The translations under genes and the position numbers were made by a program. The notes beneath the pieces were generated by a model. It was not told the DNA's origin, made no database searches, and saw nothing but the letters and a program-made list of their open reading frames with translations. A stretch of DNA of 64,000 bases from Atrichornis clamosus (taxonomy: Eukaryota > Chordata > Aves > Passeriformes > Menuridae): positions 1-64,000 of the forward strand of contig WBMZ01010923.1 in the NCBI GenBank assembly GCA_013400975.1, read 5' to 3'. Below, in pieces: positions 35,347 through 46,555 of the stretch (position 1 is the stretch's first letter; every line of letters begins with the position of its first letter).

Positions 35347-35521
35347 CATAGAATCATAGAATTTTAAGGTTTGTAAGAAACCTTAAGGATCATCTAATTT
35401 CCAAACCCCCTGCCATGCCCCCCCACCCAAGACACCTCCCACTAGACCTGGTTGTTCAAGGCCTTATCCAAGCTGGCCTTGAACAATTCCAGGGACAGGG
35501 CATCCACAACCTCCCTTCTTA
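35347..35521 (-). mobile_element. CR1 LINE 3' end fragment
   Basis: On the plus strand it opens with the tail 'catagaatcatagaatttta', then 'cccctgccatgcccccccac', 'acacctcccactagacctgg' and 'gccttgaacaattccaggga'. It stops at about 35521, leaving only the last 175 bases of a minus-strand CR1. Confidence 0.9.
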
Positions 35522-35649
35522 TTTATCTTGTCTTCTGCTCCACACAGAGCAAGGAAAAAACCCAGCTGGTACTTTCTGTACACTGAGTCTTTTATCTCAA
35601 AGCCTTGCCTGCTAATCTTTAGTATTGTCGCACCCAACACCTACTCTCA

Positions 35650-36030
35650 ACTTTTAATTTCAAGGCGATCTCTGTAATTAAAATACTGTGAACACAGGTT
35701 GTTCCCACCAGTTGCAAGCTCCTCGCTTGATAAGAGTTCTTATCGTTACTACTTGGCACCTACTATACTATCAGATATAAAATCGACATGATTTTTATCA
35801 CCCAATTAAGCACAGTTTAATTAGATGGTATTAGTCATAGTGGTCCCTGCTAAAAATAAAAACGAAGCGAGGGATTTATGATAATTGTGTTCCAATTAAG
35901 CCTCAGCCACTGCTATTCCCTATCACTCACTGGACTCCCTGGGAGACATCCCAATAAAGCAACCAGCCTAATTAAGTGGAATATGGTGTATATTGTCTTA
36001 TATGGTAATGAGAAGAATAAATATTGTCTC
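35650..36030. promoter_or_regulatory. Candidate regulatory block with paired GATA and homeodomain-type motifs
   Basis: Non-repetitive sequence dense in developmental-factor motifs. GATAAGA and TCTTATC form an inverted pair separated by 2 bases at 35729-35744. CAATTAAG occurs near 35801 and 35892, TTAATTAG near 35819, and CTAATTAAGTGG near 35969 (the TTAAGTGG word suits NKX2-type factors). Several CpGs are present. This clustering is typical of conserved enhancers, but it is only motif reading and has no conservation data. Confidence 0.3.
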
Positions 36031-36302
36031 TCTGCATATTGGCTGTTTTGATGCGCAGGGATTCACTGGGGTCCTGTTCACTGGGGGCATGGCAGGACCA
36101 GTCAGTCTTTCTGTCTCACTGTGGTGAGGAGCTGTACAGGTGTTTTCTTACCATCTGGTTTCTGACATTGTTCCCTAATAATAGCCATAACCTCATGAGG
36201 CATGAGTGACAAGAAGCCAAACAGATTTGCCTGAATTTGGACAAACAACTAGAGAGAGTCTACTACGAAAGAACAAAACTCTTGAAGAAATTTTCGTGTA
36301 TA

Positions 36303-36579
36303 TTGTAGTGACGGGACAAGTGGGAATGGCTTCAAACTGAAAGAGAGTAGGTTTAGATTAGAGATTAAGAAGAAATTCTTCCCTGTGAGGGTGGGGAGGC
36401 CCTCGCACAGGTTTCCCAGAGAAGTTGTGGATGTCCCATCCTTGGAAGTGTTCGAGGCCAGGCTGGATGGGGCTCTGAGCATCCTGGTCTAATGGAAGGT
36501 GTCCCTGCCCACAGCAGGGCGTTGGAACTGGGTGATCTTTAAGGTCTCTTTCAATCCAAACTATTCTATGATTCTATGA
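36303..36579 (+). mobile_element. CR1 LINE 3' end
   Basis: A plus-strand CR1 terminus: 'gacgggacaagtgggaatgg', 'aggtttagattagagattaa', 'gtgagggtggggaggccctc', 'tcgaggccaggctggatggg', 'taatggaaggtgtccctgcc'. It ends in the well-kept tail 'attctatgattctatga'. It is of the same broad subfamily as the copies at 28.1 and 21.6 kb. Confidence 0.93.
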
Positions 36580-36589
36580 ATATTAAAAA

Positions 36590-36651
36590 TAAAAATATAT
36601 TACAAAAAATACGNATGAAAAATACTCTAAAAATATATTACAAAAAATACG
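36590..36651. repeat. 24-base duplicated unit just after a CR1 tail
   Basis: The 24-base word from 36590 to 36613 (TAAAAATATATTAC followed by an A run and TACG) is repeated exactly at 36628-36651, offset 38 bases. An unresolved base at 36614 lies between the copies. It begins 10 bases after the CR1 tail, so it may have arisen by slippage there, or partly reflect an assembly problem. Confidence 0.85.
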
Positions 36652-39600
36652 TTCTGTGAAGCAAAGACAAATGATGCACAATAGAAAGATATTTTCAAGA
36701 ATAAGGGAAATTTTTTACAGTTGTAAAGGACAAAGGTAGACTAAGTGATTGATGATTAGGATGCCTGAAAATTTGCAGTGTCAGATGACACTAAGTCATA
36801 ATGATCTTAATACATGTCTTGATACATTTTATTCTTTTAAAAACATGTGATAAATTAAAAGAATATTTGTGTCCTTAGTGAGGTGTAGGGGAAAAATACC
36901 ATCTGGGAAATTGTCACAAACCTTCAGATTATGACAGTAAATTCAAGGTCTCTCTTCTTATTTTATTTCTAGAAGAACAGAAAGTGAATCCTGATGGGAA
37001 ATAGTTCACACTCAGAGCTTCTTGTCCAGGTGAGAAAAGGAACATAAAGTACTTGATCAACAACTGGCATGGAATACTCTGGCAAAATTCTTCATTAAGA
37101 CTTTTTTTTTTTTTAATCCACATGATTCGATATTTTGATAAAAAGAATCTTATATCCAATGTCAGTAAAAAGTTTTCACTTAACGTACTATCTCACTTGA
37201 CTGAAAAACCTTACACAGAAGCAGTAAACCTAACTTTAGTTTTATTACATGGGTTTTTTTTTTTAAGGTGTAGAGATAGCAAATGCTTCCTGAAGTCAAG
37301 TTTAACTACTGCTACATTCTGAATTGATGATCAATTCCAAGTTAATATAAAGGTATCAAGTACAAGGGCAAACTGCTAAAAGTATGCTTAATAATAGATA
37401 AATTATACTGTAAGTTGTACATAAAGGTATAGAAAAGCATCCATTCTTCAAGATGTGAAAATGAAGTGCTGAGGTAAATTTCAATTATCATTAGCATCTT
37501 TTTCATAGAAAACTAATACTGAACGTGTTTAGTTTTTTCTGTCTTGCTTTCATCTGAAGTAAATAATTTTTCAGGGTGATTAAGCCACAGTTAATAGCAC
37601 ATGCACAGTATGAAACAACCTTCATGTACACTAAATTCTAGATCACACAAAAACTCAAAAAAGGAAGTAGGTTTTCTTTTCAAAAGCTTTATAGAATTAT
37701 CTTGGGTCTTTCTCTTAGAATATATTACCAATTTTTAGGAGTTTAATGTTAAACAAATATATATATTTCCCAGAAGACCTCACACAATGACGTATTTTAT
37801 TTAGAGAGGAATTTGCAGCGAGCCTATAAATAAAATGCATTTTCCTACTGTGTGCATTTAGAAACAGCTCTAATTCAAGCTCCAGTTATGTCCAACCCAA
37901 AACAACAAAGTAGCTAAATTCAACTTTGAGTATTAGGCAACCTAAAATTGTTAGCAAGATTCAGAATTTTCTATCCGGAAGTGTGCTGATGTTAATATTT
38001 GCTTTCTACATACTGACTTTAAAACTTCAACTTGCAGAACGTTCACTTTGACATTTTTCCAGCTACTTACCAAAGTACTGAGATGACTTATCTTCCCTAC
38101 GCTTCTTCAGGTCTACCAGCAAAACTCTTCTAGAACTTCAGAAAGAAGAACACTTAAATCTTGTCAATTCCAGGACTAAATCCCATGCCTCACAATAACC
38201 CTCAAAATATGACTACATGCCATGCATTTAGAAGGAGTCAATTTTTCCATGAAGGACTCATCATAATCTGTCTATCTAAAAACATGCTGCTTAAAATCAT
38301 AGAAGTGACACTAAAATGAAGCAAAAATCCTTGTAGTTGCCCCTATTTCAAGAGTGGGAAATGCAGTGGGAGCAGTCTGGATGAGCAGACTGGCTGGTTA
38401 AGATAACTTCTCACAACCGCTGATGCAAGGGGTTTCTGCCTGACCAGGGCTCAGTCTGAGAGTTGTCTGAAATAGCAAAAGCCTGGGTGAATACATCGAG
38501 CTACAAATAGGGCAGGAACATATCACACACTTTTCTATTCACTGAATTCAATTTTGGGTTTCTTTCAGGCTATCCAAAGAACAGAAGTGACAATCTCAAT
38601 TACATGCATTCAGGAGAGCCTTTAGACAACACAATGAAAAATGTAGCCAAGGAAATAGTGTTTAGATTTGGAGCTGAACTGAATTCAAAACGTGCCATAC
38701 ATTCAGAAGAGGACCACATGTATTCATTCCTGTGTAAGCACCCGATTTTTGACTGCTATTTCATGAAAAAGTGTCAATATTTCAGACAGCAACATGTCCA
38801 CATTTCCTGAATAGCAGTTCTTATATATTTTGAGGAGATAAAAACTGTGCCCCAAAGCTCATATCAAAGAATTAAACTGCTATAGGTCAAATTGAGCTAT
38901 CTGAAGATTTTACACTTCACTAAGGAAAAATGCTTAACTTGTATTAAAAAGGCATCTTAAATTAGTGCTTGAAAGAACAGAAAATAAACTAAAGGTCTGG
39001 TTTTATGGAACTGAAATCCAAAAACATAGCAAACTACTCAGGGTGAAAAAGAGCAAGAACCGTATTACATTCTGACCGCATTTGTTGCCACCAAAATAAT
39101 TTTCCTACTTCAATTACTGATAAACTTCTGATGTGTTAAGAGCATTTTACGAACTATAGCTGATCAATGCATAGCAGTATCTCTCTAGCATTTGTTATTT
39201 AAAGAGGTTTAACAGGCAAATAGATTTATGTGTACAGCTGGGAACTTTGATTCTAACAAAATTGCTGCTTCTCGGATATGGAAAGAAGGAAGTGAAATTA
39301 ATGTAGTTGTACTTTACGGTTTTCACCCAAATCTTTTATTCTGAGGAATGAGAAAATCCATACTTGAAATGAAAACTTCTATTTGCTTTTTGAAACAATC
39401 CATCTCTTTGTTAGAGTCGAGCTCTTTATCCATAGGAGTAAGTTTACTTTGGAAATTAAGGATGTGAAGGACTTTTTCTGAACAGCAGTTCAGTATTGAT
39501 GTTTATGATGATCCTCTGTGAAGTTCAATAAAATATATCCAAGAATAAGGAAAATTTTTTACACATAGAAATAATTATCTTTTATCCAGTGTTCATCTTA

Positions 39601-40850
39601 TTTTAAATAATAATTTTGCACTATTTGCAAGAAAAAAAATCAGAGTATATATCTGCTTCCGTACCTATCTTTAAATATGGAAGTTTTTCTGTGTCCCATA
39701 AAATTCTATTAAATATGTTTTAAAACCAACTAAGATTAAAATGGACGTAAACTGTGGCTACTGAGGTACCAAAAACATCAATCAAAAAAACTCCCAAACC
39801 AACAACATATTAATCACGTAGCATTTCTAAAGGACCAATAGTTTATGCCTGGCTTTGGTAATTGCATAATTGCAATTAAAAATTTTTACTTCTTCTAATA
39901 TTGATGTTCAAACTCTATGATCTATTGTTATTCAATGGGAATTGAACTAACACGTAATTCACAATGTTTTTTAAAGAGGTAGATCCACCTGTATTACCAC
40001 ACATCTCATTGCCACAGTACTATGATTCAAAATGTAGGAATTATTGTAAAAGTAAAGGCAAAAAAGTCTTCTCCCCTTGTGTTTGAGGGGAGGGCAAGAG
40101 TTAGAGTCCACACACTGAGAGATAATAATTCTATAATATATTTTAAATATTTGAATTAGGATGCAATTACTATTAGATTACAAAAAATAAATGTTTGTTT
40201 GCATCATTTTTCAAGTATTTATAATCAGAGTGACCTCTTTAGTTATACTTACTGCTTATGTCTGCTTCTGAACCCTTCTCTTCCGGACAATTGGTTAGTA
40301 TGATTATAGTAAGAATTGAAGAATCCAGACATAAGTATGTTAAGGGCACGAATATAAACTAGCAAAGTTAATAATCTGTTCATGAGGGAGTGACTGACTG
40401 AAAAAAAAAAAATAGAAGATGCATTCATTTACCAGGTAGTCTGGCCTTAACGAAATTGATTTGCATCTGAAACATTTGTAGTTCAGTCTTTTTTTTACCC
40501 CAGAAGAAACTGCAGTTCATGGAGATGCAATTTGCACTCAGAATATGAAAATGAATTTTTTTGTTTTCTTTGAGAACTGAATTTGCAAGCAACAAATGGT
40601 AAAATTATTTATGAAAACAAGTCTGTTATAACCGTATTCTCATTAAGGAATGCTTAACATGCAAATAATGTAAGAAATGTTAATTAGGCTTTATTTCTCT
40701 ATGTCAAAAAACAATTTCTACAGAAGCAAGTCTATTTCATCGAAACATTACTTAGCAAATTTCAAATGGCAGAACTGACTTCTGTGTAACTTTCGTTCTC
40801 TTTTAAAGTGTGAACAGAAAAAATAAAGCAATAAGGTCCTTGCATGTGTA
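36652..40850. other. Unique AT-rich sequence with one acceptor-linked open stretch
   Basis: No transposon is recognised over 4 kb. It includes poly-T runs (about 37101 and 37254), an exon-like open stretch at 38569-38810, and an octamer-like ATGCAAAT near 40659. No other frame is noteworthy. Confidence 0.5.
38569..38810 (+). other. Exon-like open stretch after a splice-acceptor motif (weak)
   Basis: The sequence 'gggtttctttcag' ends at 38568 and is followed by 80 open codons to a TGA at 38808-38810. The peptide contains 'GYPKNRSDNLNYMHSGEPLD' and 'MKNVAKEIVFRFGAELNSKR', with a mixed, protein-like composition, but I recognise no family. A donor-like GTAAGC at about 38733 would give a shorter internal exon. 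No partner exon is visible nearby. It could be an exon of a sparse long gene or simply chance. Confidence 0.18.
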
Positions 40851-41010
40851 CAGTTTTGGGCACCACACCATAAGAAAGATAGAGAGTTTTTAGAGAGTGT
40901 CCAGAGGAGAGCAGGACATGGGGGGTTCTCGAGGTGTCCTGTGCAGGGTCAGGAGCTGGACTTTGGTGATCAGTGTGAATCCCTTCCAACTCAGGATATT
41001 CTATGATTCC
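40851..41010 (+). mobile_element. CR1 LINE 3' end with internal deletion
   Basis: It starts in the end of ORF2 ('cagttttgggcaccacacca', 'agagagtgtccagaggagag'). It then passes quickly to the 3' UTR ('ggtgtcctgtgcagggtcag') and the tail 'caggatattctatgattcc'. The intervening several hundred bases are missing. The 'aggatattc' tail places it with the copy at 56.7 kb, in a subfamily apart from the others. Confidence 0.88.
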
Positions 41011-41433
41011 GTGTTAAGAGAATTAGAGAGTGCTGTAAAATTAGACCCAAATTTTCTGTGCGGTCATGCAAATGAAATTCCTACTGAAATGAATTTGATA
41101 CAGAATAAATTTCTTTTTTATGAAAGTCATTATTGCAGTTTTCCCTTTTCTTCAATTCTCTATATTTTGCTATTAAACAAAGAAACCTGAACTGAACTCT
41201 TTGAGGTCATCTATGAAATCCCTTCACCAGCAGCTAAATGAGTTTCTTAAGATCTTTTGATTCTTCATTAGAAGATGAAGTTACATTAGGAATTAATTAT
41301 CTGTCCCATTCTTGTGTTACCTCAGTGACTGTAGTGTGATCATGCCAAGCTGCGGAAAGATGGCTGGGGATAAAATTAAAGGAAACTGAGAAATTATATT
41401 CACATCCTAACAGAAGTTATAACATTGCAGAAG
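41011..41433. other. Unique AT-rich sequence
   Basis: Nothing recognisable between a CR1 end and a GC-rich patch. Confidence 0.5.
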
Positions 41434-41950
41434 TTATAAGGTAAAATGCGCCTGCTTCTGCCTGGATTGGAATGTGGTCGGCATGCCCGCGGCCTGCTCC
41501 ACATTGATTCCCAAGGCCCACAAGAGTGTGAGCCCTTCTCAGGCGCTGGCAGACGCCAGCTGTGGGGAGCGCACTCAGATAAAGGGAAGAGCCTCTGAGG
41601 GGTCAGAGTGGGAATACCCTCAGAGGGTCTCCCTGGCGCTGTTTGTTTGTGTCCCTGGACGAGCCACGCTCTGGTCCAGCAGGGCTGCCCAGGGAATCTC
41701 CCCCCTGCCAGGACACGGACAGGCTGCTCTGGCACGAGGGGCCCGGCTTTCCTGCGGCGCTGCCAGGCAAATCACACACAAAGGGTTGGGGAAATCTTCC
41801 CTCTCCACAAGCCCACACTATTTCATCGCATCGGAGTGACAGGCTGGCCTTCAGAAATTGCCTTCACCCCATCTGTATTCCTGGCAGGTTCTTCAGACCT
41901 GCCCGGACGCACCCTGTGCTCGTTACAAACTGGAGTCTGTGATTTCAGGG
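41434..41950. other. GC-rich patch of unknown nature
   Basis: About 500 bases are clearly GC-richer than their flanks, with roughly 20 CpGs (for example 'gcccgcggcc', 'ctgcggcgct', 'cccggacgca'). Many overlapping frames of 60-120 codons are open on both strands, as GC-rich DNA tends to give, and none resembles a known protein. I do not recognise CR1 or the LTR family in it. It may be an unrecognised retroviral or other transposon remnant, or a small CpG-rich regulatory region. Confidence 0.5.
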
Positions 41951-44900
41951 GGCTTTAGTGACAGCTTTGCACCTCTTCACATATCCATACTCCATTGTGA
42001 AACCTCTTGCTCTCCCAATTAATTACTTGCAGCTATCCCTATCTACATTCTACCCAGCTCAAGGCCAGCTTCTGCAGCCACACTTTAAGTGCCCAATCCC
42101 TCCCAGCCTGGATTTTCATTGCTTTTATTAATCTCAGGCGCTGAGTTAACTTTGAGACAGAAAAGTTTCAATATAAAGTCTAATTCATGACAACTGCATG
42201 CCTGGGGGGTTTCTGTTTAGTTTTGTTTATTTGGTTTAGATTTTTTTTTTTTTTAATCTATAAGATGTTTGCAGAGGATTTTTATATAAAATCCCCTGAT
42301 ACAGCTGTAGGATGACCTGCACACTAAATCCAGGAATTTGGAGGCTGCAGACACACATGCTAAATCTTGATCAGGGAAATGTAACATGCACCTTGCCGAC
42401 ATTTATTGGTTCCACAAACTGCTGGAATTGTGAACAGCCAAAGAAACCCAACCAGCAAACCAAACCCACAAATGCAGTAGCAAAGCACCTGTCAAATGCG
42501 GACTTAAAGGAAATTTTTAAGTGTTTTACACTTTCACAAAATTTCATTAGCTGATAAAAGCACACTTACTAACTCTTCTGTTAATACAATGTGAAATGTC
42601 ACGTTGAATTGATATTATGCTATGGAATGTACAGTCAGTGAAAGCAGCATATGCTGATCTAATGGATAAATATCTTAAAACTAAGTCTTTGCTCCTTCTG
42701 TTTTGTGTATGTAGAAAGCACTACTCCAACTCGTGTCTCACTTTTCATGGTACAAGTAAGTTTCTGATCTTTTAAAATATATATATGTGTTTTCTTTCTT
42801 TTCAAGTTAAGAAAATTGCTTTGAGCCATAGTCTTATAATAAAAATGATTAAAAAAAAATGCTGTTTATAAGTGTGGAGCTATTATCAGGAATAAGGAAA
42901 GTCAGAGACTCCAGTTACTGAAAAACCCATAAGCAAGTTCTAAAGTCATAGTCTGTGGGGTGGTTTGTTTGGTTTCAATCTTTGATTGATTGTTTTTAAT
43001 TTACTTTTTTGCTTGGAGTTTTTGCTTCCCCTAGCAACCCCCCTACATTTAAATTTTGAGAGACTTACTATAATATTGCTTATGACAATACAGTGTTATC
43101 TCATAGGTTTAAAAGAACTGGACCCTTGTGTAACTAAATATTTTTTCTTTCTTTTAGATTATTTATCACCCTTCCTCAGGCGTGATAGTGTCCAGCAATT
43201 AAAATTGTTACTCCCTGGTTGCTTTTCCTCCCATAGACGTTGTTTTTTTGGGTCAGTCAAAGGATCCATGCTGAATATGGATTACCGCAAGCAGAGTAAT
43301 TACCATTAGAAAAAAAATGGATAAAATCACCAGGAATATTGCGTGCAGTGAGATATTTAAACAGGTTCAGCTCAAAAAATCCCTCTTAGAAAAGCAAATA
43401 CGGTGGCCATCCCATCGTATGTGATGGTACAAGAGGAGTTTGGAAAGTTTCAGCTAATAAAGCAAAGGCTGAAGAAGTATGTGATTGCATTCTCTAAATA
43501 TGAAGCAAAACCCCACAGTCACTGGTGGGAAAAGAGAGGTAGAGCTGAGAGACTGCTGGCAAGAGGACAAATGTCAGTAAGATTACCCTCAGTACAGCAG
43601 ACCAGGAATTGGAGCGAGAATGTCCACTGTGGGAACAAGAGTCAAACCCAAATTCATCACGGCAGGGTTTGACATTGAGCATTGATTACATGGCACAGCT
43701 GCTTTGACAACAAAGAGATGTCAAAATACTGACTCAGTTTTTCCAAACCTATATTTCTAGGGAGCAAGAGAAAGCAAAACAATGGCCAGGAAAGCATTGC
43801 CACTTGGAAGAAAAAATCCTTAACTAATACAGAATTTTGGGGGGAGTTAGAGAAATAAATCCACCTGGAATTTTCATTTGAACTCCTAGTGTTCTAAACA
43901 AACTCCTTGGTATGCTCACTGTCCAACTCCAATCTAAAAACTTTATTCCCCCTTTGACTTTAAAGAGGCCACTGGTGTGAAACTGCAATTTACATGTTAA
44001 TAGAGGTCTGCTGCAAGCGATGTGTGACCTCGAACAACCAGTCAAGTTAACAACTATATTTCAAAATATTCCAACAAAAATTTAATGAAAAAGATATTAA
44101 TGCCTTCAGAGATTAAAAAAAAAGGTGCCACGGAAGTCAAAGCAGAATAAAAAATCCCCTCTTTATACAGTGTTCTTGTATATTTTTTTTTTTGAACTAG
44201 ACAAAACCAAATGGAGAACAGTGAAAGGAAAAGAAGAAAAGAGAAGAAAACAGCAGCTTAATATCAGTCTATATAAGCAATTTGTCAGCAAAAATGCTAA
44301 TCACAATTTTCCACTGATTGCTTCTTTAGGTAATACAATTTTAATACATGCAGTATATAGAACATTTTCAAGTGACTGAGAGGTTGTGGTGCTGATGGTT
44401 ATTCAAAGCTGATGGTAAAACTCTGATTATATGCCCCTCTATGGAGGTCTGTGTGACCAACCTGACTGTTACAGCTAAATAAAGGCATGATTGGAGTCTT
44501 TAGCGTTTTCTGAAAGTCTGTCTCTTCTTCAAATGCTACTGCAACATCCAAATTGCTCCAGCAAAATAAAAATATTTGCTGCCCTATCAAACTGAAAATT
44601 GGTTGCCATTTCAAAATTAAGCCTGTACCAATTTAGCTGCTGCCCACCTGTAAGCAGCCAAATATATATTTTGCTTAAGCTGGTTGGATAAAGAAAAATC
44701 TGTGGGGATATCTATACAGCAGTGCTTACAAGGAGCTATTGGACAAGGTATCCAAGGTATGAAACATGGACTCTGTAGTTATTTTCTCTCAGACACGTAA
44801 TAGTAAGGTCAGGAAATCAGAAGTGATGGTTCTCACAGCCTGGAAAACTGGGCAGCTTGCTGACTGTCATGACACCCTCAGTTTGCAGGTGGCTGTACCT

Positions 44901-45849
44901 GCTGCCGTGGATATCAAGGACTCAGCCCACCACAGGCTTTTCCTTCTTATTTCTCCCCCATCCTTTCGAGGAGAAGGAGTAAGGAAAGTCAATCTCAACC
45001 CACTACAATGACTCACAGCACAGCCCTGCATCTTTGGGAGCTCGCTCACTTGTGGATCTGTGCTAGAGTTGTGATTCTGTTTAGTAATCCCCATTAATTC
45101 TCATGGAGACTTTATATAACCCAGGACCAAAACACAAAACAATTACATTTGATCTTATAAGTGCTGGTCCAGTGAGGAGAAAAATCACTATTTTTTTATT
45201 GTTTACTGTACAAAACTGTCACAAACTACATTGTTACACAACTTTGTCAATGCTTTAATCAGTTTTTATTCACATGAAAACTAGTGCAGGACAGTTTTAG
45301 ACACCCTCCTTTCCCTGGCTCTAAATACCACTTCCAAAAAACATTATGAATGTTTCCAACGTGATAAATATCCTGTATACACACACAGAGTGGGAGATAT
45401 CACACTTGCATCAGATCAGAGAGACCGGAAGTGTCAGGTGCACAGGAACAAATAACTTTACAAGCCTGGGTCGCCAGCTTCTGCCAAGCTCAGATAGATG
45501 TGACTCCAAAGCAGTCACCATCTACAGGCAGCCCAAAGATGCATAAATATGTTGGTACATCAGAAGCAGTTGGTACTTAAGTTTTCTGGTTTGGGTTTTT
45601 TGTTTGGTTCACTGGTTTTGAATTCAAATGCTGATTTTTATTTTTTTTTTAATTAACTGACTTCAGAAGTATGAACATCGACAAGCCATACCCTTTTCAT
45701 ATATATATTAAATGAACTACAAATGCAGAACTAACATACATAATTTTGCTGTTGCAAAATTAAGTGTTGCACACTATTTTTACCCAGTTATTATCATGAT
45801 CTATTTACCACAATAAGTGTGCCAGTTACCCTTGTTTTATCCAATACAT
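41951..45849. other. Unique AT-rich sequence, no gene recognised
   Basis: No recognised transposon. It holds T and A runs (42240-42255, 42849-42857) and a short TA run at about 42777. Frames such as 42986-43309 (107 codons) and 43403-43672 (89 codons) have no recognisable domain. Confidence 0.5.
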
Positions 45850-45999
45850 TGATGTGGTTTAATCCCAGCCAGCCACTAAACACCATCCATCCATCTCTCA
45901 CTCCCCCTGCCTTGGAATGGGGGAAAGATCTGGAAGAGTAAAAGCCACACAGCAGCTTCCAAGAAGTAAATTAACTCTATGCCAGGCAAAACCAACACA
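45850..45999 (-). mobile_element. Miniature ERVL-like LTR, both termini kept
   Basis: Read on the plus strand, the left end 'gtggtttaatcccagccagc' is the reverse complement of the LTR's right terminus. It continues through 'ctctcactccccctgccttg' and 'gggaaagatctggaagagta'. It then jumps at about 45965 to 'taaattaactctatgccagg' and 'caaaaccaacaca', the reverse complement of the left terminus. The copy therefore starts with TG, ends with CA and is only 150 bases, with the whole middle deleted, including the promoter. Flanking 5-mers TACAT and TAAAT differ at one base and could be a decayed target duplication. Confidence 0.8.
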
Positions 46000-46279
46000 T
46001 AAATTAACACAAAACTTTAAAATTACAAGTGCCAATATCTTAACATTTCTTACAGTTGTAAACAAACTGACTATTGTAATATTAATATCATACTGGAAAA
46101 TTAGATTGATTGCCTACTCTGCACAGTATGGTCTAACGATACTACACCAGTTAATGTTGGTTTTTTTGTCTCTAGACTATGTCCTCTCTTCTCCAAAAAA
46201 AAGAGAAAAAAGATTGGTTTTGGTTCAACTTAGAAACCCTTTCTTTCCCCCAGGGATGGGGGATGTTAGGGAGGAGTGC
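46000..46279. other. Short unique interval between an LTR remnant and a CR1
   Basis: Unremarkable AT-rich sequence with an A-rich run near 46194. Confidence 0.5.
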
Positions 46280-46555
46280 GGAAAGGCTATTTCAGCTGGA
46301 AGGGACGTACAGTGGTCACCTATTCCAACTGCCTGATCACTTCAGGGGTGACCAAAAGTTCAAGGACATTATGAAAGGGCTTGGTCCAAATGCCTCTTGA
46401 ACACAGGCAGGTCTGGGGCATGGCCCACCCCTCCAGGAATTCTGTTCCAGAGTCTGACCTCCCTCTCAGTAAACAAATGCTTCCTCATGTCCAGACTTAT
46501 CCTCCCAGACACATCTTTGAACCATTATTGACAGATTTGTTTTATCACTGCCCAG
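46280..46555 (-). mobile_element. CR1 LINE, older subfamily
   Basis: On the plus strand it shows 'tttcagctggaagggacgta', 'ctgcctgatcacttcagggg', 'ccaaatgcctcttgaacaca', 'ctctcagtaaacaaatgctt' and 'catgtccagacttatcctcc'. These are the inverse of the 3' region of a CR1 subfamily unlike the others here. The tail at its left end is lost or degraded. Confidence 0.85.

Noticed and set aside
45917..46336. 139-codon plus-strand open frame
   Set aside because: It spans an LTR remnant, unique DNA and a CR1 end, so it is a composite by chance.
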